Below, in pieces: positions 19,174-30,454 of a stretch of DNA of 64,000 nucleotides. The stretch covers positions 38,160,162 through 38,224,161 of the forward strand of contig OU342637.1 in the NCBI GenBank assembly GCA_910589415.1, written 5' to 3'. Position numbers and translations under genes: made by a program. A model generated the notes under the pieces. That model was given only the letters and a program-made list of their open reading frames with translations. It was not told the DNA's origin and made no database searches. Position 1 is the stretch's first letter. The number at the start of each line of letters is the position of its first letter. The stretch is from Malachius bipustulatus. Its lineage: Eukaryota; Arthropoda; Insecta; Coleoptera; Melyridae.

Positions 19174-22100
19174 AACCCGCACAGCCCCCAGCCACAGTAG
19201 TGCGACCCCCGAAACGAGGCGGACGCACCTCAGAAAAAACAGTAGCAGCATCAACAGGGGGTGACACAGACCCCAGGCCTTTCGTGACGTTAACAATAGG
19301 GACGCGGCTATTCAAAGCGCTATTGGATACAGGGGCGTCGGAAAATTACATTGGAGCTGAGATAGCAAACCTATGTCACAGAAGGATCAGAAATCATACA
19401 GGAAGCGTGAAATTAGCCGACGGGACATCTCACGCAATTACACGTACAGTCACAGTGGCTTGTAAAATTGACCGACTCAACACCACCACCACGTTCAGAG
19501 TACTCCCGAGACTAGAGACAGACGCAATCATCGGAGCCACTTTCTTGCGCGAACACGGAGCGGAATTTCGATTGAGCAAAACAGAGTCCGGGAGAACCGG
19601 CAGGATCGCAGTCACGTCATGCGCCGCGGCATCATGTACCGCCAGCATGGAATCATTTTTGCAAGCTGAACTAGAATTGTTTCACCAATTAACAGGACCA
19701 ACAAACTGGATAAAACACGAAATAGTGCTGGAAAAAGGGTGCAGGCCCATCAGACAACCATATCGGCAGTATAACCCGGCAAGGCTGAAAATAATTAACG
19801 ACGAGGTGGACAAGATGCTCCAAGAAGGAGTTATTGAGCACTCAAACAGCCCGTGGAGCTCGCCCATCGTCCTAGTCAAGAAGAAGGACGGAACACACAG
19901 GTTCTGCATCGACTTCCGGCGAGTCAACGAGCATACAAAAAAAGACGCTTACCCTCTACCTAGAATAGCGGAGATCCTCGACCGCCTGAGAGAGGCGAAT
20001 TTCATATCCACGCTGGACCTCAAACAGGGATACTTTCAAGTCCCGCTAGAGGAAAAGAGTAAAGCGATAACAGCGTTCAGCGTGCCCGGAAAAGGTCACT
20101 TTCAATTCAAAACAACCCCCTTCGGCCTGAGCTCAGCAGGCGCAACATTTCAGAGGTTGCTCGACAAAGTCATCACGCCAGACGTCGGTTTCGCATTCAG
20201 CTACCTGGACGACATCGTGGTAGTATCCAGGGATCAGGAGGAGCACAAACGTCACCTGAAAGAGATCTTCAGGAGGCTAAGGGAGGCAAATTTAAAACTC
20301 AACCCAGACAAGTGCGCATTCGCACAAGCAGAATTACAATATCTAGGACACATCGTCGGACAGGGGGGCATAAAGACAGATCCGAATAAAATCTCAGCAA
20401 TTACCGAAATGCCCGCCCCGAGAACTCGGCGGCAGCTCAGACGATTTTTGGGCATCACATCCTGGTACCGGAGGTTCATAGAAGGATACTCCACGAAAGC
20501 AGCACCCCTAAACCAGTTACTGAAGAAAGACAAGAGATGGACATGGGGAGAACCGCAAGAACAGGCCTTCCAAGCACTAAAAACCGCGCTCACCTCAGCA
20601 CCGGTGCTCGCCTGTCCCGACTTTTCGCAGACGTTCTGCTTGCAGACCGACGCATCGAACTGCGGGTTGGGAGTGGCCCTCACGCAGAGGATAGACGGGC
20701 AAGAAAGGGTCATAGCCTATGCGAGCAGAAGTTTAACCCCAGCAGAGTCAAGATACACACCCACGGAAAAAGAGTGCCTCGCAATAATATATGGGGTACA
20801 AAAGATGAGGCCGTACATCGAGGGCTACAGGTTCCACGTACTTACAGATCATCAATCCCTAAAGTGGCTACAAAACATGAGAAACCCGACCGGCAGGCTC
20901 GCACGATGGGGATTAGAGCTCCAGCAATATTCCTTCGACATAAAGTATAGAAAAGGAGTGCTCAACAAGGTAGCGGACGCCCTATCAAGGCAACCACTAA
21001 GCAGCACAGAACAGGAGGAGGAGATCCTAATGATAAGCGCAGAACCACCATGCCAATGGTACGAGCGGATATCAGCAGGAGTAGCCGCTAACCCCGAGAG
21101 ATTTCCCGGATACCAACTGATCGACGGGAAGCTGTGGAAACACGTCTGGGACAACCAAAACCCGGCCGAGCCCAACCTCTCCAGCCCATGGAAACTATGC
21201 GTGCCTACGCACCAGAGGCAAAAACTCATCGAAGAAAATCACGACTCCCCAGCAGCAGGACATTTCGGGACCGCTAAAACAGCCAACAGAATAACGAAGA
21301 ACTACCACTGGCCGGGAGTCATAAAAGATGTTAAAAATTATGTGAGACGATGCGAGAAATGCCAAAAATACAAGTCATCCCAGCTGAAACCCGCAGGAAA
21401 GATGCAGCCACCGTTCATACAGGGACCCTGGGACACCATTTCGATAGATATCATGGGCCCTTTCCCCAGATCAAAATCCGGCAATACAGTGTTACTGGTC
21501 ATACAAGACCGCTACACGAAATGGACAATAGCACGACCGCTCCGGAAGGCAACCGCGAGAACAATCGCCGAAGCATTGCGAGCGGACGTTTTCCTGCAAT
21601 TCGGGACCCCGGCCCAATTAATTTCGGACAACGGAAGACAATTCATCGCCACCGAGTTCCAGGAGTTCCTGGAAAAATGGAAGATCAGCCATCAGTTAAC
21701 ACCGCCATACTCCCCCCAGTGCAACCCAGTGGAGAGGATGAACAAAGTATTGAAAACAATGATAGCGATGTTCGTCGGAAGGGAGCACACGGCCTGGGAT
21801 AGATACATAGGCGAATTCTGCTTCGCCATAAACACAGCAAAGCATGAGAGCACCGGATTTTCCCCAGCAATGCTGAATTACGGCCGTGAAATAGACAGGA
21901 TCAAGCCCCTAAACAGCAGCGCCGAAATAGCCGCAGACAAATACATAGAAACACTAAAAGAAGTAAACGACGTCCGGGAAATCGCCAAAAGGAACATGAA
22001 TCAAGCATTCGTCACACAAAAGCGATACTACGACATGAGAAGGCGGGAATGGAAGCCTAGGAAAGGAGATAAAGTGTTGCGCAAGGAGCATCACCTGTCA

Positions 22101-22310
22101 TCAGCCATAAATACGTTTTCAGCAAAACTAGCACCGAAATTCGAGGGCCCGTTCGTGGTCAAGGAAATAATATCGCCAGTATTGATTAGATTGCACACAC
22201 CAGGAAGCAGAAAAACAGAAATCGTGCATATCAAGAATCTGAAGCCAGCGATAACGGACTGTATAAATACGGACGCAGCGGGCCCACCGGCAGTAAGAAG
22301 TTCATCATGA
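19137..22310 (+). CDS. pol: Gypsy-B Pol polyprotein (protease, RT, RNase H, integrase)
   Basis: The frame is open from 19137. The first start-like codon, at 19200, is only a GTG, so expression by -1 frameshift from gag is expected. Numbering from 19200: protease DTGA at 43-46; RT with Asp273 (STLDLKQGYF) and YLDD at 335-338; RNase H Asp484 (QTDASN), the TEKEC block at 522-526 and Asp550 (TDH); integrase HHCC at His681, His688, Cys718 and Cys721; catalytic Asp750, Asp810 and Glu845. A GPY/F-like module (KLAPKFEGPFVVKEI) lies near the C-terminus. All catalytic positions are intact. The TGA stop overlaps the ATG of the next ORF (ATGA at 22307-22310). Confidence 0.96.
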   Translation, partial: TAGKRKQGCGGIKPAQPPATVVRPPKRGGRTSEKTVAASTGGDTDPRPFVTLTIGTRLFKALLDTGASENYIGAEIANLCHRRIRNHTGSVKLADGTSHAITRTVTVACKIDRLNTTTTFRVLPRLETDAIIGATFLREHGAEFRLSKTESGRTGRIAVTSCAAASCTASMESFLQAELELFHQLTGPTNWIKHEIVLEKGCRPIRQPYRQYNPARLKIINDEVDKMLQEGVIEHSNSPWSSPIVLVKKKDGTHRFCIDFRRVNEHTKKDAYPLPRIAEILDRLREANFISTLDLKQGYFQVPLEEKSKAITAFSVPGKGHFQFKTTPFGLSSAGATFQRLLDKVITPDVGFAFSYLDDIVVVSRDQEEHKRHLKEIFRRLREANLKLNPDKCAFAQAELQYLGHIVGQGGIKTDPNKISAITEMPAPRTRRQLRRFLGITSWYRRFIEGYSTKAAPLNQLLKKDKRWTWGEPQEQAFQALKTALTSAPVLACPDFSQTFCLQTDASNCGLGVALTQRIDGQERVIAYASRSLTPAESRYTPTEKECLAIIYGVQKMRPYIEGYRFHVLTDHQSLKWLQNMRNPTGRLARWGLELQQYSFDIKYRKGVLNKVADALSRQPLSSTEQEEEILMISAEPPCQWYERISAGVAANPERFPGYQLIDGKLWKHVWDNQNPAEPNLSSPWKLCVPTHQRQKLIEENHDSPAAGHFGTAKTANRITKNYHWPGVIKDVKNYVRRCEKCQKYKSSQLKPAGKMQPPFIQGPWDTISIDIMGPFPRSKSGNTVLLVIQDRYTKWTIARPLRKATARTIAEALRADVFLQFGTPAQLISDNGRQFIATEFQEFLEKWKISHQLTPPYSPQCNPVERMNKVLKTMIAMFVGREHTAWDRYIGEFCFAINTAKHESTGFSPAMLNYGREIDRIKPLNSSAEIAADKYIETLKEVNDVREIAKRNMNQAFVTQKRYYDMRRREWKPRKGDKVLRKEHHLSSAINTFSAKLAPKFEGPFVVKEIISPVLIRLHTPGSRKTEIVHIKNLKPAITDCINTDAAGPPAVRSSS
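19143..19149 (+). promoter_or_regulatory. -1 ribosomal frameshift site, Gypsy-B
   Basis: G GGA AAC, phased X XXY YYZ in the gag frame. The pol frame opens after a TAG at 19134-19136 and gag stops at 19171-19173, so the heptamer sits in the 37-base overlap. Confidence 0.85.
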
Positions 22311-22720
22311 GCAGCACGAAGCCAGCCCTCGATATGCCGAACCTGCTAGACACCGACGTGTTGGTACTGACGACCTCGCCGCTGCGGACGGACACAAGCA
22401 GCGCGCCAGCCAATACCACGCCACCCCGGAAAGATCGGACGCCAGCCCGGCCAGTCACACCGCCTGAATGGAAAGCACGAACGCCAACAGGCATCGACGC
22501 CCGCGCCGCACCGACACCGCCGACAGCCTGGGGCCCAGAGCCAGAGCAGTACGGGGTAGGACTCGCCCTCGTCCCGCAGCACATCCAGCAAGGATCGGGC
22601 CGCAAGTACCGGATCCAGCTAAACACCGGAAGGGTGCTGCGTTTTAAACGAGACGTCGACGGCGTCTTTCAACTTCGGAAACTACCAGCCGAACGAGGGG
22701 GATACGGTTTCGAGGAATAG
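22307..22720 (+). CDS. Gypsy-B third ORF, unknown function
   Basis: A 137-codon ORF whose ATG overlaps the pol stop as ATGA, an arrangement suited to stop-restart translation. It occupies the env position but has no signal peptide, cysteines or hydrophobic segment, so it is not an envelope protein. The first 90 residues are rich in Pro, Thr, Ala and Arg and probably disordered. The rest (LALVPQHIQQGSGRKYR to LRFKRDVDGVFQLRKL) is more regular and basic and could be a small fold. The same GC-rich composition as pol, and the tight junction, support it as a real gene. I do not recognise the family. It could also be a relic of a longer ORF. Confidence 0.6.
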   Translation: MSSTKPALDMPNLLDTDVLVLTTSPLRTDTSSAPANTTPPRKDRTPARPVTPPEWKARTPTGIDARAAPTPPTAWGPEPEQYGVGLALVPQHIQQGSGRKYRIQLNTGRVLRFKRDVDGVFQLRKLPAERGGYGFEE

Positions 22721-22929
22721 CAAGGGCAAACTCGCACAGATGGAGCCTCGCGATGGAACACTCCGTGGCAGTAATCATGGATAGAAAAAAAAAAAAAAAA
22801 AAGAAACAGTCAAACCGGCAGAAAATGGGTTTCACCGGGTAGTTTTCTTTTCAGCGTTAATTTCTTATTTATTTTCAGAGAGTTTCTTCAGTTTGCTTTT
22901 TCTTTTTTTTTTTACCTGGGGACCGGGGA
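22721..22929 (+). other. Gypsy-B 3' untranslated segment with polypurine tract
   Basis: Contains a long A run (22784-22801) and a T run (22903-22913). GGGGACCGGGGA at 22918-22929 directly precedes the 3' LTR and is the likely plus-strand primer. Confidence 0.65.
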
Positions 22930-23857
22930 TGTAACGAATTCCAAGGCATTCGCAGCTAATTATTATTTATTTTAATTTATCGAGGGGTTTATCAGAAAGA
23001 TACAGTTTTTACAGCAATGATTAGCGGGTTATCTCGCCGGCACCGGCTATATAAACAGACCAAGAGGACCAGCAAGGCAGAAGATTCCGAGGAACTGACT
23101 CGAGAAGCTCTCTCACCCCTTCTAGTGTACTGAGCTAAGAAGGTCCCCTAACCCCCCAGCAGGAGGCATGCATTGAGTGCACTCCGCCGCATTCATCCGG
23201 TGACGGCAAGCCAATGAACTGAGTTGAGCTTGTCTGTAACACGGAAACGGGAGCCCGACAGGAGTGAATTGAGCTCCAGTCGACTGCCGACCACATAAGG
23301 GAACAAACGGGGCTGTAGTGAGGTCCCGGGCGGACCCTTTCAGACGGCACCAGGCCTGCATTGAGGGCCAGGTGTCACAAGCGTCGGGATCGCAACGCAT
23401 TGAGTTGTCGACCCTGAGCTATTTATTAATACCCTCCTCGGTACTCCGTGAGTGGGCATGTATTTTTCAGATTGAGGCGTCCGTGAATGATTTCTCTCCG
23501 AAGTCGCCGCGGCGCGTATGCCGGAGGCCGCGGCCGCTGCTAGCACAACACGCAGCGGGCGATGGCAGTGGAGCGACTGACGTGGTGAGCTCAGTTCCAG
23601 TGATAGACCGACCGGGCGACCAATACGAAGACGCGCGCCCTAGCGTCGATATCAGCACCCAATCAGACAGAGCACCGAGGGAAGAGGACAGCCCACATTG
23701 ATCCGAACTCATCGCGCAGCATTAATATATGTCGTTGTATTGAAATTTGGTAACTGTAAATAAATGCTTTTAAAATTTTGATTGACTTGTTACGGGTAAA
23801 AGAGGGGCAAATACCTAACCCTGTGATCGTCTCAACCCAGCTGAAAATCCCGTTACA
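22930..23857 (+). repeat. Gypsy-B 3' LTR
   Basis: Copy of 17067-17994 shifted by 5863 bases, with no difference noticed. Followed by the ATAT target duplicate. Confidence 0.95.
23118..23414 (+). other. Tandem hairpin array (3' LTR copy)
   Basis: Same seven hairpins as 17255-17551, displaced by 5863 bases; the eighth candidate is at 23576-23595. In the 3' LTR the array would be part of the 3' end of the RNA. Confidence 0.85.
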
Positions 23858-24590
23858 ATATTTTCAGGGGTTTTCAAAATATCCCGTAAAAATAAAAATG
23901 TTCCTTTTTAAGCCTGATAATATTTTCTAAGCGGAGAGTAATAAGGACGTTGAACGAATTGCGCTCTTGTCTTAACGACTTTGTCAATCGAATGACGGTA
24001 ACAGAAAATTAACAGCTTTCTAGATTTCAGGCAACCATAGCCAACTTTGATATTTCTTATGACCGCTGTATTTTCATGTCATTTGGTATAAAAATATCAA
24101 GGGAAGCAAAAATTAAACACATTAAAAAATTACTTTTTCTTATTTTTTGAGGAAAAAAAAAATTCAGCGATGTCAATTAATGAGGCCATTTTTGAATTTT
24201 TGCCTGTCATGTTGTTTTATGACATGATGAAAAAAATATCGGAAAAATAAATAATAAAATTGAATTTTATTGATTTTAAGTTTCCTTGCTTTTGTTATAA
24301 CATCATTCGATGGACGATAGTCGGTAAGACAAAAGCACCAAGTTTCATTGAACTCACTTACACCCCATAGTAAATATTACGGCTTTTTAATAAGAGGACT
24401 TTTTAGCTTTCACCGGATATTTTTAAAACTCCTGAAGATTTTTTTGGCTTCAAATCGGATTTTGGGAGGCAAAAAATAGTTCAACTTTTCTCTAATTCAA
24501 CTATGTACTTGAAGCTTTTATGTTTAAGAGATTCCAATTTTGGAATGAATAGTAGTAAAATTTCCCATTCTGTATACCTAACCGTAAAAA

Positions 24591-25020
24591 TGTTGACATC
24601 AATAAATGGGGAAAATGTTCAATTTTGATTTTTTTATTGAAAAAAAATCATAGGGAAAATTTTTTGCTTTCTCAAGAAGCTACTTACCGCGCTCTTATCA
24701 GATATACAGAGTGATTTTTACTTGTCGAGAAAACAGTTTTTTGTCGATATTTTAAAATCATAAAAGTGCTACTTGACCAAAAACAAAAACTAAACAACAT
24801 TTCGATTGAATTTATGTAGGTATGTACGGCGTGGCGCATCAATTTCAGCTTACTTTGTAGACACATTGCCGAAAACATACCTACTGTTTCCGAATAACTT
24901 TTCGAAGAATAAAATTTTTCCAATTTTGAAATATGATAATGGCATATTTTGACGGTCACTGAACAAAGTCAATTACTGGCAATCGTAATCATTCACTTCA
25001 AGGCCATCATTATATACAGT
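24591..25020. other. AT-rich spacer, no gene seen
   Basis: Degenerate repeat-like sequence with ACAGAGTG- and ACAGTGTG-type motifs. The 91-codon minus-strand ORF at 24684-24959 has no recognisable domain. Confidence 0.4.
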
Positions 25021-26510
25021 GTGCTCATTTTATCTGAAGACATTTAAATCGAGATAAAAAAAAACTATCCATCGGATCAAAATGCATCGTTGAGGGAAAC
25101 TGTTTGTCTTGAAGGGACATCCAATGACACCAAATTCGACCAACCAACCCCTACCCCCTAGGGTTGGTGGGGGAGGGGGAGGGGTCAGTAACTTTGAAAT
25201 CGAGTTTGAAATCTTAAATAAGAACCCGCTTTTTAATTTCAGATTCAAATTTTACCGGTGAAAATACATAGAATTTGTCTTAATTTTTTCCCTTTCATGG
25301 ATCTACAGTGCCCACCAAAAAATTCGCAAAATATGGGAATTGTTTTGTTTTCCATTGAAATTTTTAATTTGAGCACACTGAATAAAAATTTTATTAAAAC
25401 ACCATAGAGAAAATGGCGTTTATTCTAAACTTCAAAATTACAAAAAAAATAATATTTCGAAAACTAAAAGTATTTTTGGAGAAATTTTGGCAAAATTCGT
25501 TAGATATTTACCAAATGTAATGTCAGTTACAAAAGAAATTATTTTTTATACAGGCAGCCAAAAACTGATATCTTTTGAAATTTCAACTTTTCGTTTTGGT
25601 GTAAATTTTTCCTAAAAATTTACCAAAAAAAAATTGTCACATGTTTTTGGTGCAACGTGTATTTACGAGGAAGAAAGCATCTTACAAGTTCAAGTTTATT
25701 TTCAAGTTCATAAAAAATTAAAGTAAATCAAGTCAATTATTGAACTTCAAAGATGTTTATGTGTAAATTGCGATGAGTATAAAGGTTTTCAGGTTGTTAC
25801 AATCACCAACAACATAAACAATATTTACTAATATTCCAGTCAAAATATTCAAAATTCAAAATTAGGAAAAAATCAGCAAAAAGTTGAAATTTTAAAAGTT
25901 ACCAATTTTTGACCACCCGTATAAAAAAATAATTGCTGTCGGACCTGACATCACATTCGGTGAATATCTAACGAATTTTGCAGAAATTTCCCCCGAAACA
26001 CTTTCAGTTTTCGAATATTATGTTTCTTGTGATTTTGAAGTTTAGAAAAACTCCATTTCTCTGAAACTAAAATTCATCCCATAGATCTAGTGTGATCAAA
26101 TTTAATCTTTTAAAAACCACAAACTTATGACATATAAAATTTTCAAAAAATATGAAAAACAAAAAATTTTCGCATATGGTGGGAGCTTTTTAGCGGGCAG
26201 TGTATATCGTCCAATTTCACAATTAGACAAATAAAAAAACTAAAAAAGAATTTCGTGGATTACAGCGCCATCTATCATAAACCTAAAAAAATATGTTACA
26301 GACAAAACCTACGAATTTTTAGACGTGAAATCAGAATCTGACAAAAAAATGGGATCTCATATAATAGGACTTCAAAGTTGCCCTCTCCCACTCCTTGAGT
26401 TTATATCATTAGATGCCCCCCTTCAAGACGAACAACTTTCATCACGACTTTTTTGATGCGGTGCGTATTTTTTTTTTGTATATTTCAATGTCTTCAGATA
26501 AAATGAACAC
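25021..26510. repeat. Long imperfect inverted repeat (foldback element)
   Basis: The left arm from GTGCTCATTTTATCTGAAG at 25021 mirrors the right arm ending at 26510 (CTTCAGATAAAATGAACAC). Matching blocks recur inward: AAATTCGTTAGATATT at about 25495 and its complement near 25965, and TTCTAAACTTCAAAAT near 25423 against its complement near 26033. Arms are roughly 600 bp with a loop of about 250 bp. No transposase ORF is inside, so it is non-autonomous or decayed. Confidence 0.7.
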
Positions 26511-28060
26511 CTCCTCTGGAATTAATTTGTTCCACAAAGGGCCGAGTCGAAGCTGCTGTTGTGGTTTTTCTGTGTGGCATTCTGGTCCCTTCGAAAGCAA
26601 TAGCAAACTCATAAATGGATAGTGTACCTACTTATAAATAGTTAGATGCCTACTTTGCAAGTTCCAGAAGCGAACTTTACATGCTTTACAAATTAATCGA
26701 GCAAAGAGGTATGACCAAGTTACATACAAGTATTGCAGTAGGTGTATTATAGTAAAGAAAAGGAACAAATTAAGTTCTGCGATAATTTAACCAGAAAATG
26801 GTTCATATTGGCATATTAGTCCTAATAGTACAGGTGTCAGGGAGATTTTTTTTAAGCCCCTCTTAGTGTCCCAAATACACAAAAGTCTACAATTTTTGCG
26901 TTACGGGCCGTGAGTGGTTCTGAAAGGTGTAGAATTTGTTTTCTAATTTCCTCGGCTTGTATTCTAGCTACGACAATAGTAATTATACCGGCGTAGAGGG
27001 ACCGCCGAGCCCTACAAGTTTGCTCCTCATAACTTTTGTCGTAACTGCAACGGTTGCCGATTGTACAGGGATGCATTTAAGTGACTCTTTATCTCTCATA
27101 GTTACCAAGATCCCCGTGTACCTACTGCACTTTCACCTAGACACACTACATACTTTGTACGATGAATCTTTACGTGCAGTCGTAACTGTCAATTGTATAA
27201 ACCAAATCAAATCAGAATTTCCGCTTTGATAATACAGCGGCGTTCCGATATTGCTGTATTTATGTGTACCGTGTTTTTATAACTGAACAGGTAATATAAG
27301 GATGTAAACGTTTTCAAGTTGTTGTATTGTTGGTCGCGTAATAGGTACGATACGTTCATTAAAGGATATGCAACCCTTTTTACACTCTGACACATCTCTG
27401 ACGGTGAAAATCATAAGCTTAAGAAATTTAACTTCACACTGAAAAGTTCTCAGAGGCATATTTGTTTACATGTTCTGTATTTCTTTCTCTCAAAAAAATC
27501 TGATAATGAACGCTTCACGAAAAATTGGGCAGGTATTTTTAATTTTCTTGTTTCTCTGGCGAACCCAGCATTTGATGGAACAAAAAAAGTCAATTGAAAT
27601 GTTCGAAGTCCCCACCTTTTTAATTTAGGCAGTATGACTTGTATGAACACGTCTTATCAAAGACTGCTGAACTGTTTCTAAAATCCAGGAGTTGCTTATT
27701 TGACTGTTTCAAAGTCGAAAAACACTATTCAAAAAGTCCAGCTTTGAAAAGCCGTATGCTTTGAGCCTAAAATCTAAAGAAACAAATTAACTTTCGTCTT
27801 ACAAATTTTCACCAATAATTCTCTTCTGGAGATTGTCGATCCAGTTTTGAATAATAAGCAGCACATATATTAATTTATAAAACAAAGACATTGGTGATAA
27901 AACAAAAAATTATGGTTGGTATGAGCACAAAAAAGTTATAAAGATGCTAGTTAGTAAGCCAGTCAATTCTGATGATGTTATCAAAATTTTGTCAATTTGC
28001 AATAGGCCGTGTCAGCTAAACTAGTCATGACGTCATCTTTATGCCAATCTTATTTACACA
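26511..28060. other. Non-coding stretch
   Basis: ORFs at 26852-27076 (-), 26936-27229 (+) and 27450-27650 (-) show no domain. No structure stood out. Confidence 0.4.
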
Positions 28061-28062
28061 AA

Positions 28063-28284
28063 GCACGTACAGCTTCGGGGGGTTATTCTCGAGTTCGTGC
28101 GGATTCGAAACAGAACGAAATGTAGTACAGTTCCGTTTAATTTATCAAATTTATTTACTTGAAATATATTTCACGGGAAGTTTCGTGAACGAAAATCGAA
28201 CGGGAAGTTTCGTTCAAGCCTGTTGCTTTTTTCGTACGAAACATAAGCTCGCACGTATTCGGGGATAACCCCCCTGAACGTGTG
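28063..28284. repeat. Short inverted-repeat element (MITE-like)
   Basis: The ends pair: CACGTACAGC, CGGGGGGTTAT and GTTCGTGCG on the left against CGCACGTATTC, ATAACCCCCC and GAACGTGTG on the right. About 220 bp with no coding capacity. Confidence 0.65.
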
Positions 28285-29082
28285 ATGATATGATTTGAGG
28301 TGGTAAGTCCGAGCGCAAGTAGTCAAATTATCATTTTCAACATAATTTATTAACGTAATTTGAAACGTCATGAAATAGGTAAATTTCTCGGCTTATTCCG
28401 AAAATTCCGATGATATTTTTCCCTCGTGGAAGAATTATTAATGATAAAAGTTGGATTTTGATTACTTTACCATCTGACCTAACCTTTATACTGGGTAATT
28501 CTAATTCATAATTTCTTGAATGGCAACCTTGTAGTTTTGTAATCGATGACATGGTCAGTTTGGGCGACATGCGTGGTTTGAAGAGTCCAATATACAGGTT
28601 GTTTCAAAACATGTGTCAGAAAATAGAAGGTATGATTTCTAGCCTCGCTTTAAGAAAAAAGTTCCTGTGAACATGAGTACGCAAATTTACCGTTTTCGAG
28701 ATACAGGGTGTATTTTTTTTTTACCATATCTCAAAAACCGTTTGAGATCCAGTACCCAGATTTTGTACACATCTTGTCATTAATGTTATCTACTTTTTGA
28801 CGGCTAATTACATTTTTTTATGTGGCAGTAAAACAAATCATAAAAAAATTCAAAAACAAGTAGGATTGCTTTTGTCCACAATAAAAAATGTTACCGCTTT
28901 CATGTTTTTCATCATAAAATGCCGTTTTTCTCGAAAACAGTATCGAATTATTATTGAGATTTAAATTTAGCAGCTTTTCTCAAATTTAACCGAGTCGTAT
29001 CTCTACTAGTTTCCGAGATCCCAATGATGTAGCTCGAATTTGACTCACCCTAAATAATATATTGGTATACGATATACTAGTT

Positions 29083-29208
29083 GTGGAAAATGACCCATTT
29101 CACACGAGTAGGAGATTGGCATCGTACTCGGTTAGCGCCTGGTACGAGAATCCTACGTGGCGCCAACCGAGTACGACAATCCGACGAGTGTGAAATGACA
29201 ATTTTCAC
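29083..29208. repeat. Short inverted-repeat element (MITE-like)
   Basis: GGAAAATGACCCATTTCACAC and CGTACTCGGTTAGCGCC face GGCGCCAACCGAGTACG and GTGTGAAATGACAATTTTC. It could fold into an almost complete hairpin of about 125 bp. Confidence 0.7.
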
Positions 29209-29288
29209 ACAAGTAATGTACACTATTTTTCCTACGACCAAAAACTTAAAATAACCATTTAGAATTGTGGAAAATGGAAAGTAGGTCA

Positions 29289-29309
29289 TATTATTATTAT
29301 TATTATTAT
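29289..29309. repeat. (ATT)n microsatellite
   Basis: Seven uninterrupted trinucleotide units. Confidence 0.9.
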
Positions 29310-29579
29310 AAGGTAAGACATTTTCTCACATTCCGACAGTGGTCGTCGGAAAACAATATTATTCGGGATTGTTAAAATGAAATTCATAAGAATTTAAAAT
29401 CAATCAAGTTTTATTTTTAATTTAGAATGTGACATAAAAGAAAAACGTCGTTGTTTTTTTTTACAATTTCCAGAAACTTTTGCCACGCCATACCCAATAC
29501 TAGCCTTACAACTTTCCTAATTAGTAGAATTTTTAATGAAACATTCGTTAGTGGCAAGCAGAACTTGTTGGCAATTAAA

Positions 29580-29780
29580 AGTCCCTAATTTGCGATGTCA
29601 GTGCGCTGGAAATCGGGAAGCATAAAGCAGGAAAGAGCGGGCGCACCGATGTGTGAGCTAATCGACGATAGGGGTTGCCATTGCCAGATCCCGAGACGGC
29701 CCAAGGGCGGTTGGAGACGGCAGAGCAGAGAGCAGCCTCAATCCTCAACCTCGATAAAGTGTATTCCAAGGGAGTGAAAG
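29580..29780. other. GC-richer island, identity unknown
   Basis: A 200-base stretch clearly richer in GC than its surroundings, open for 60 codons on plus (29595-29777) and 64 on minus (29575-29769). No domain was recognised and no convincing splice sites were placed. It could be a host exon fragment or part of a repeat. Confidence 0.3.
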
Positions 29781-30454
29781 CTCGACTGGGTCCTCAACAT
29801 CTGTACTATGCTCTTTGGAAACCAAACCAGCTTGGATTTTAGTAAAGCTGTAAAGTTATGGAAAACATTCTGAAGTTGTGTCGTAAAATCGCTCACCGCA
29901 TCATGTTAATTATTGAAATATACACCCAAGATATTGTTCGGACTTTCAGTAATTTTAACTCGGTTCGAAGTTAAAATTCACTCCAGACTTTATTGTACTA
30001 GCAATTTTATAACACCCCCACGGGTATTTGCTTCATTTTCGAACTTAATGGTAAAAAATACATATTATGTGATCCGAGCGGTTCGCGAGCCACTCTTGAC
30101 CTGCTAGGTGGAAATTATTTACACAACGAACTAGTCACGAGAAAAAACTACGCAGCAGTCATTGATATAAAATTAAATTCGCCATCTATATAATTTTTTA
30201 AATTATTATTAACTTGCACTAGTGTCTTGGAGGGATGAAAATTACACTGTAAAATTATTGGTGACGATGATTGATGATTTATTAGCGATTGCTGCTTTGT
30301 GCAAGATAAAGAGGAGCCAAAACAATGCACTGTCCAGATGCGCAGATGCTCTGGAGCATTAGAAGACTAAACAAACGTCCATTAAGTAGGAAGAGCAAAG
30401 TCGAAAAAATCAAAAAAATGAATACAATTAAAGGCTAATTAAATGCCATAATTT

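Larger units (their letters stand above)
17067..23857 (+). mobile_element. Gypsy-B: complete Ty3/gypsy LTR retrotransposon with hairpin-array LTRs
   Basis: Two 928-bp LTRs (17067-17994 and 22930-23857, TG...CA) show no difference that I could find. They are flanked by ATAT at 17063-17066 and 23858-23861. Inside are a primer-binding site, gag, pol, a third small ORF and a purine-rich tract. Identical LTRs, a clean 4-bp target duplication and unbroken ORFs point to a very recent insertion. The coding region is much more GC-rich than the surrounding DNA. Three solo LTRs elsewhere in the window (35654-36522, 51637-52458, 61498-62386) are diverged relatives, so this lineage has been active more than once here. 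Confidence 0.96.
16934..24590. repeat. Old inverted-repeat unit split by Gypsy-B
   Basis: At 16934-17066 the sequence TCTCGTAAACGGTAATAG with CTACAGGGTCAGTTGAATTAG resembles 30897-30940. At 24480-24590 a degenerate mirror appears (TTTTCTCTAATTCAACTA, then AAATTTCCCATTCTGTATACC). Taken together, 16934-17066 plus 23858-24590 look like one foldback repeat of the 30866-31591 type into which Gypsy-B jumped. The boundaries are approximate. Confidence 0.5.

Noticed and set aside
22231..22626. Long minus-strand ORFs opposite the Gypsy-B coding region (also 18423-18833, 20252-20713)
   Set aside because: Shadows of gag, pol and the third ORF in GC-rich coding sequence; no plausible protein.
26936..27229. 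97-codon plus-strand ORF as a host gene
   Set aside because: No recognisable motif and no splice signals.
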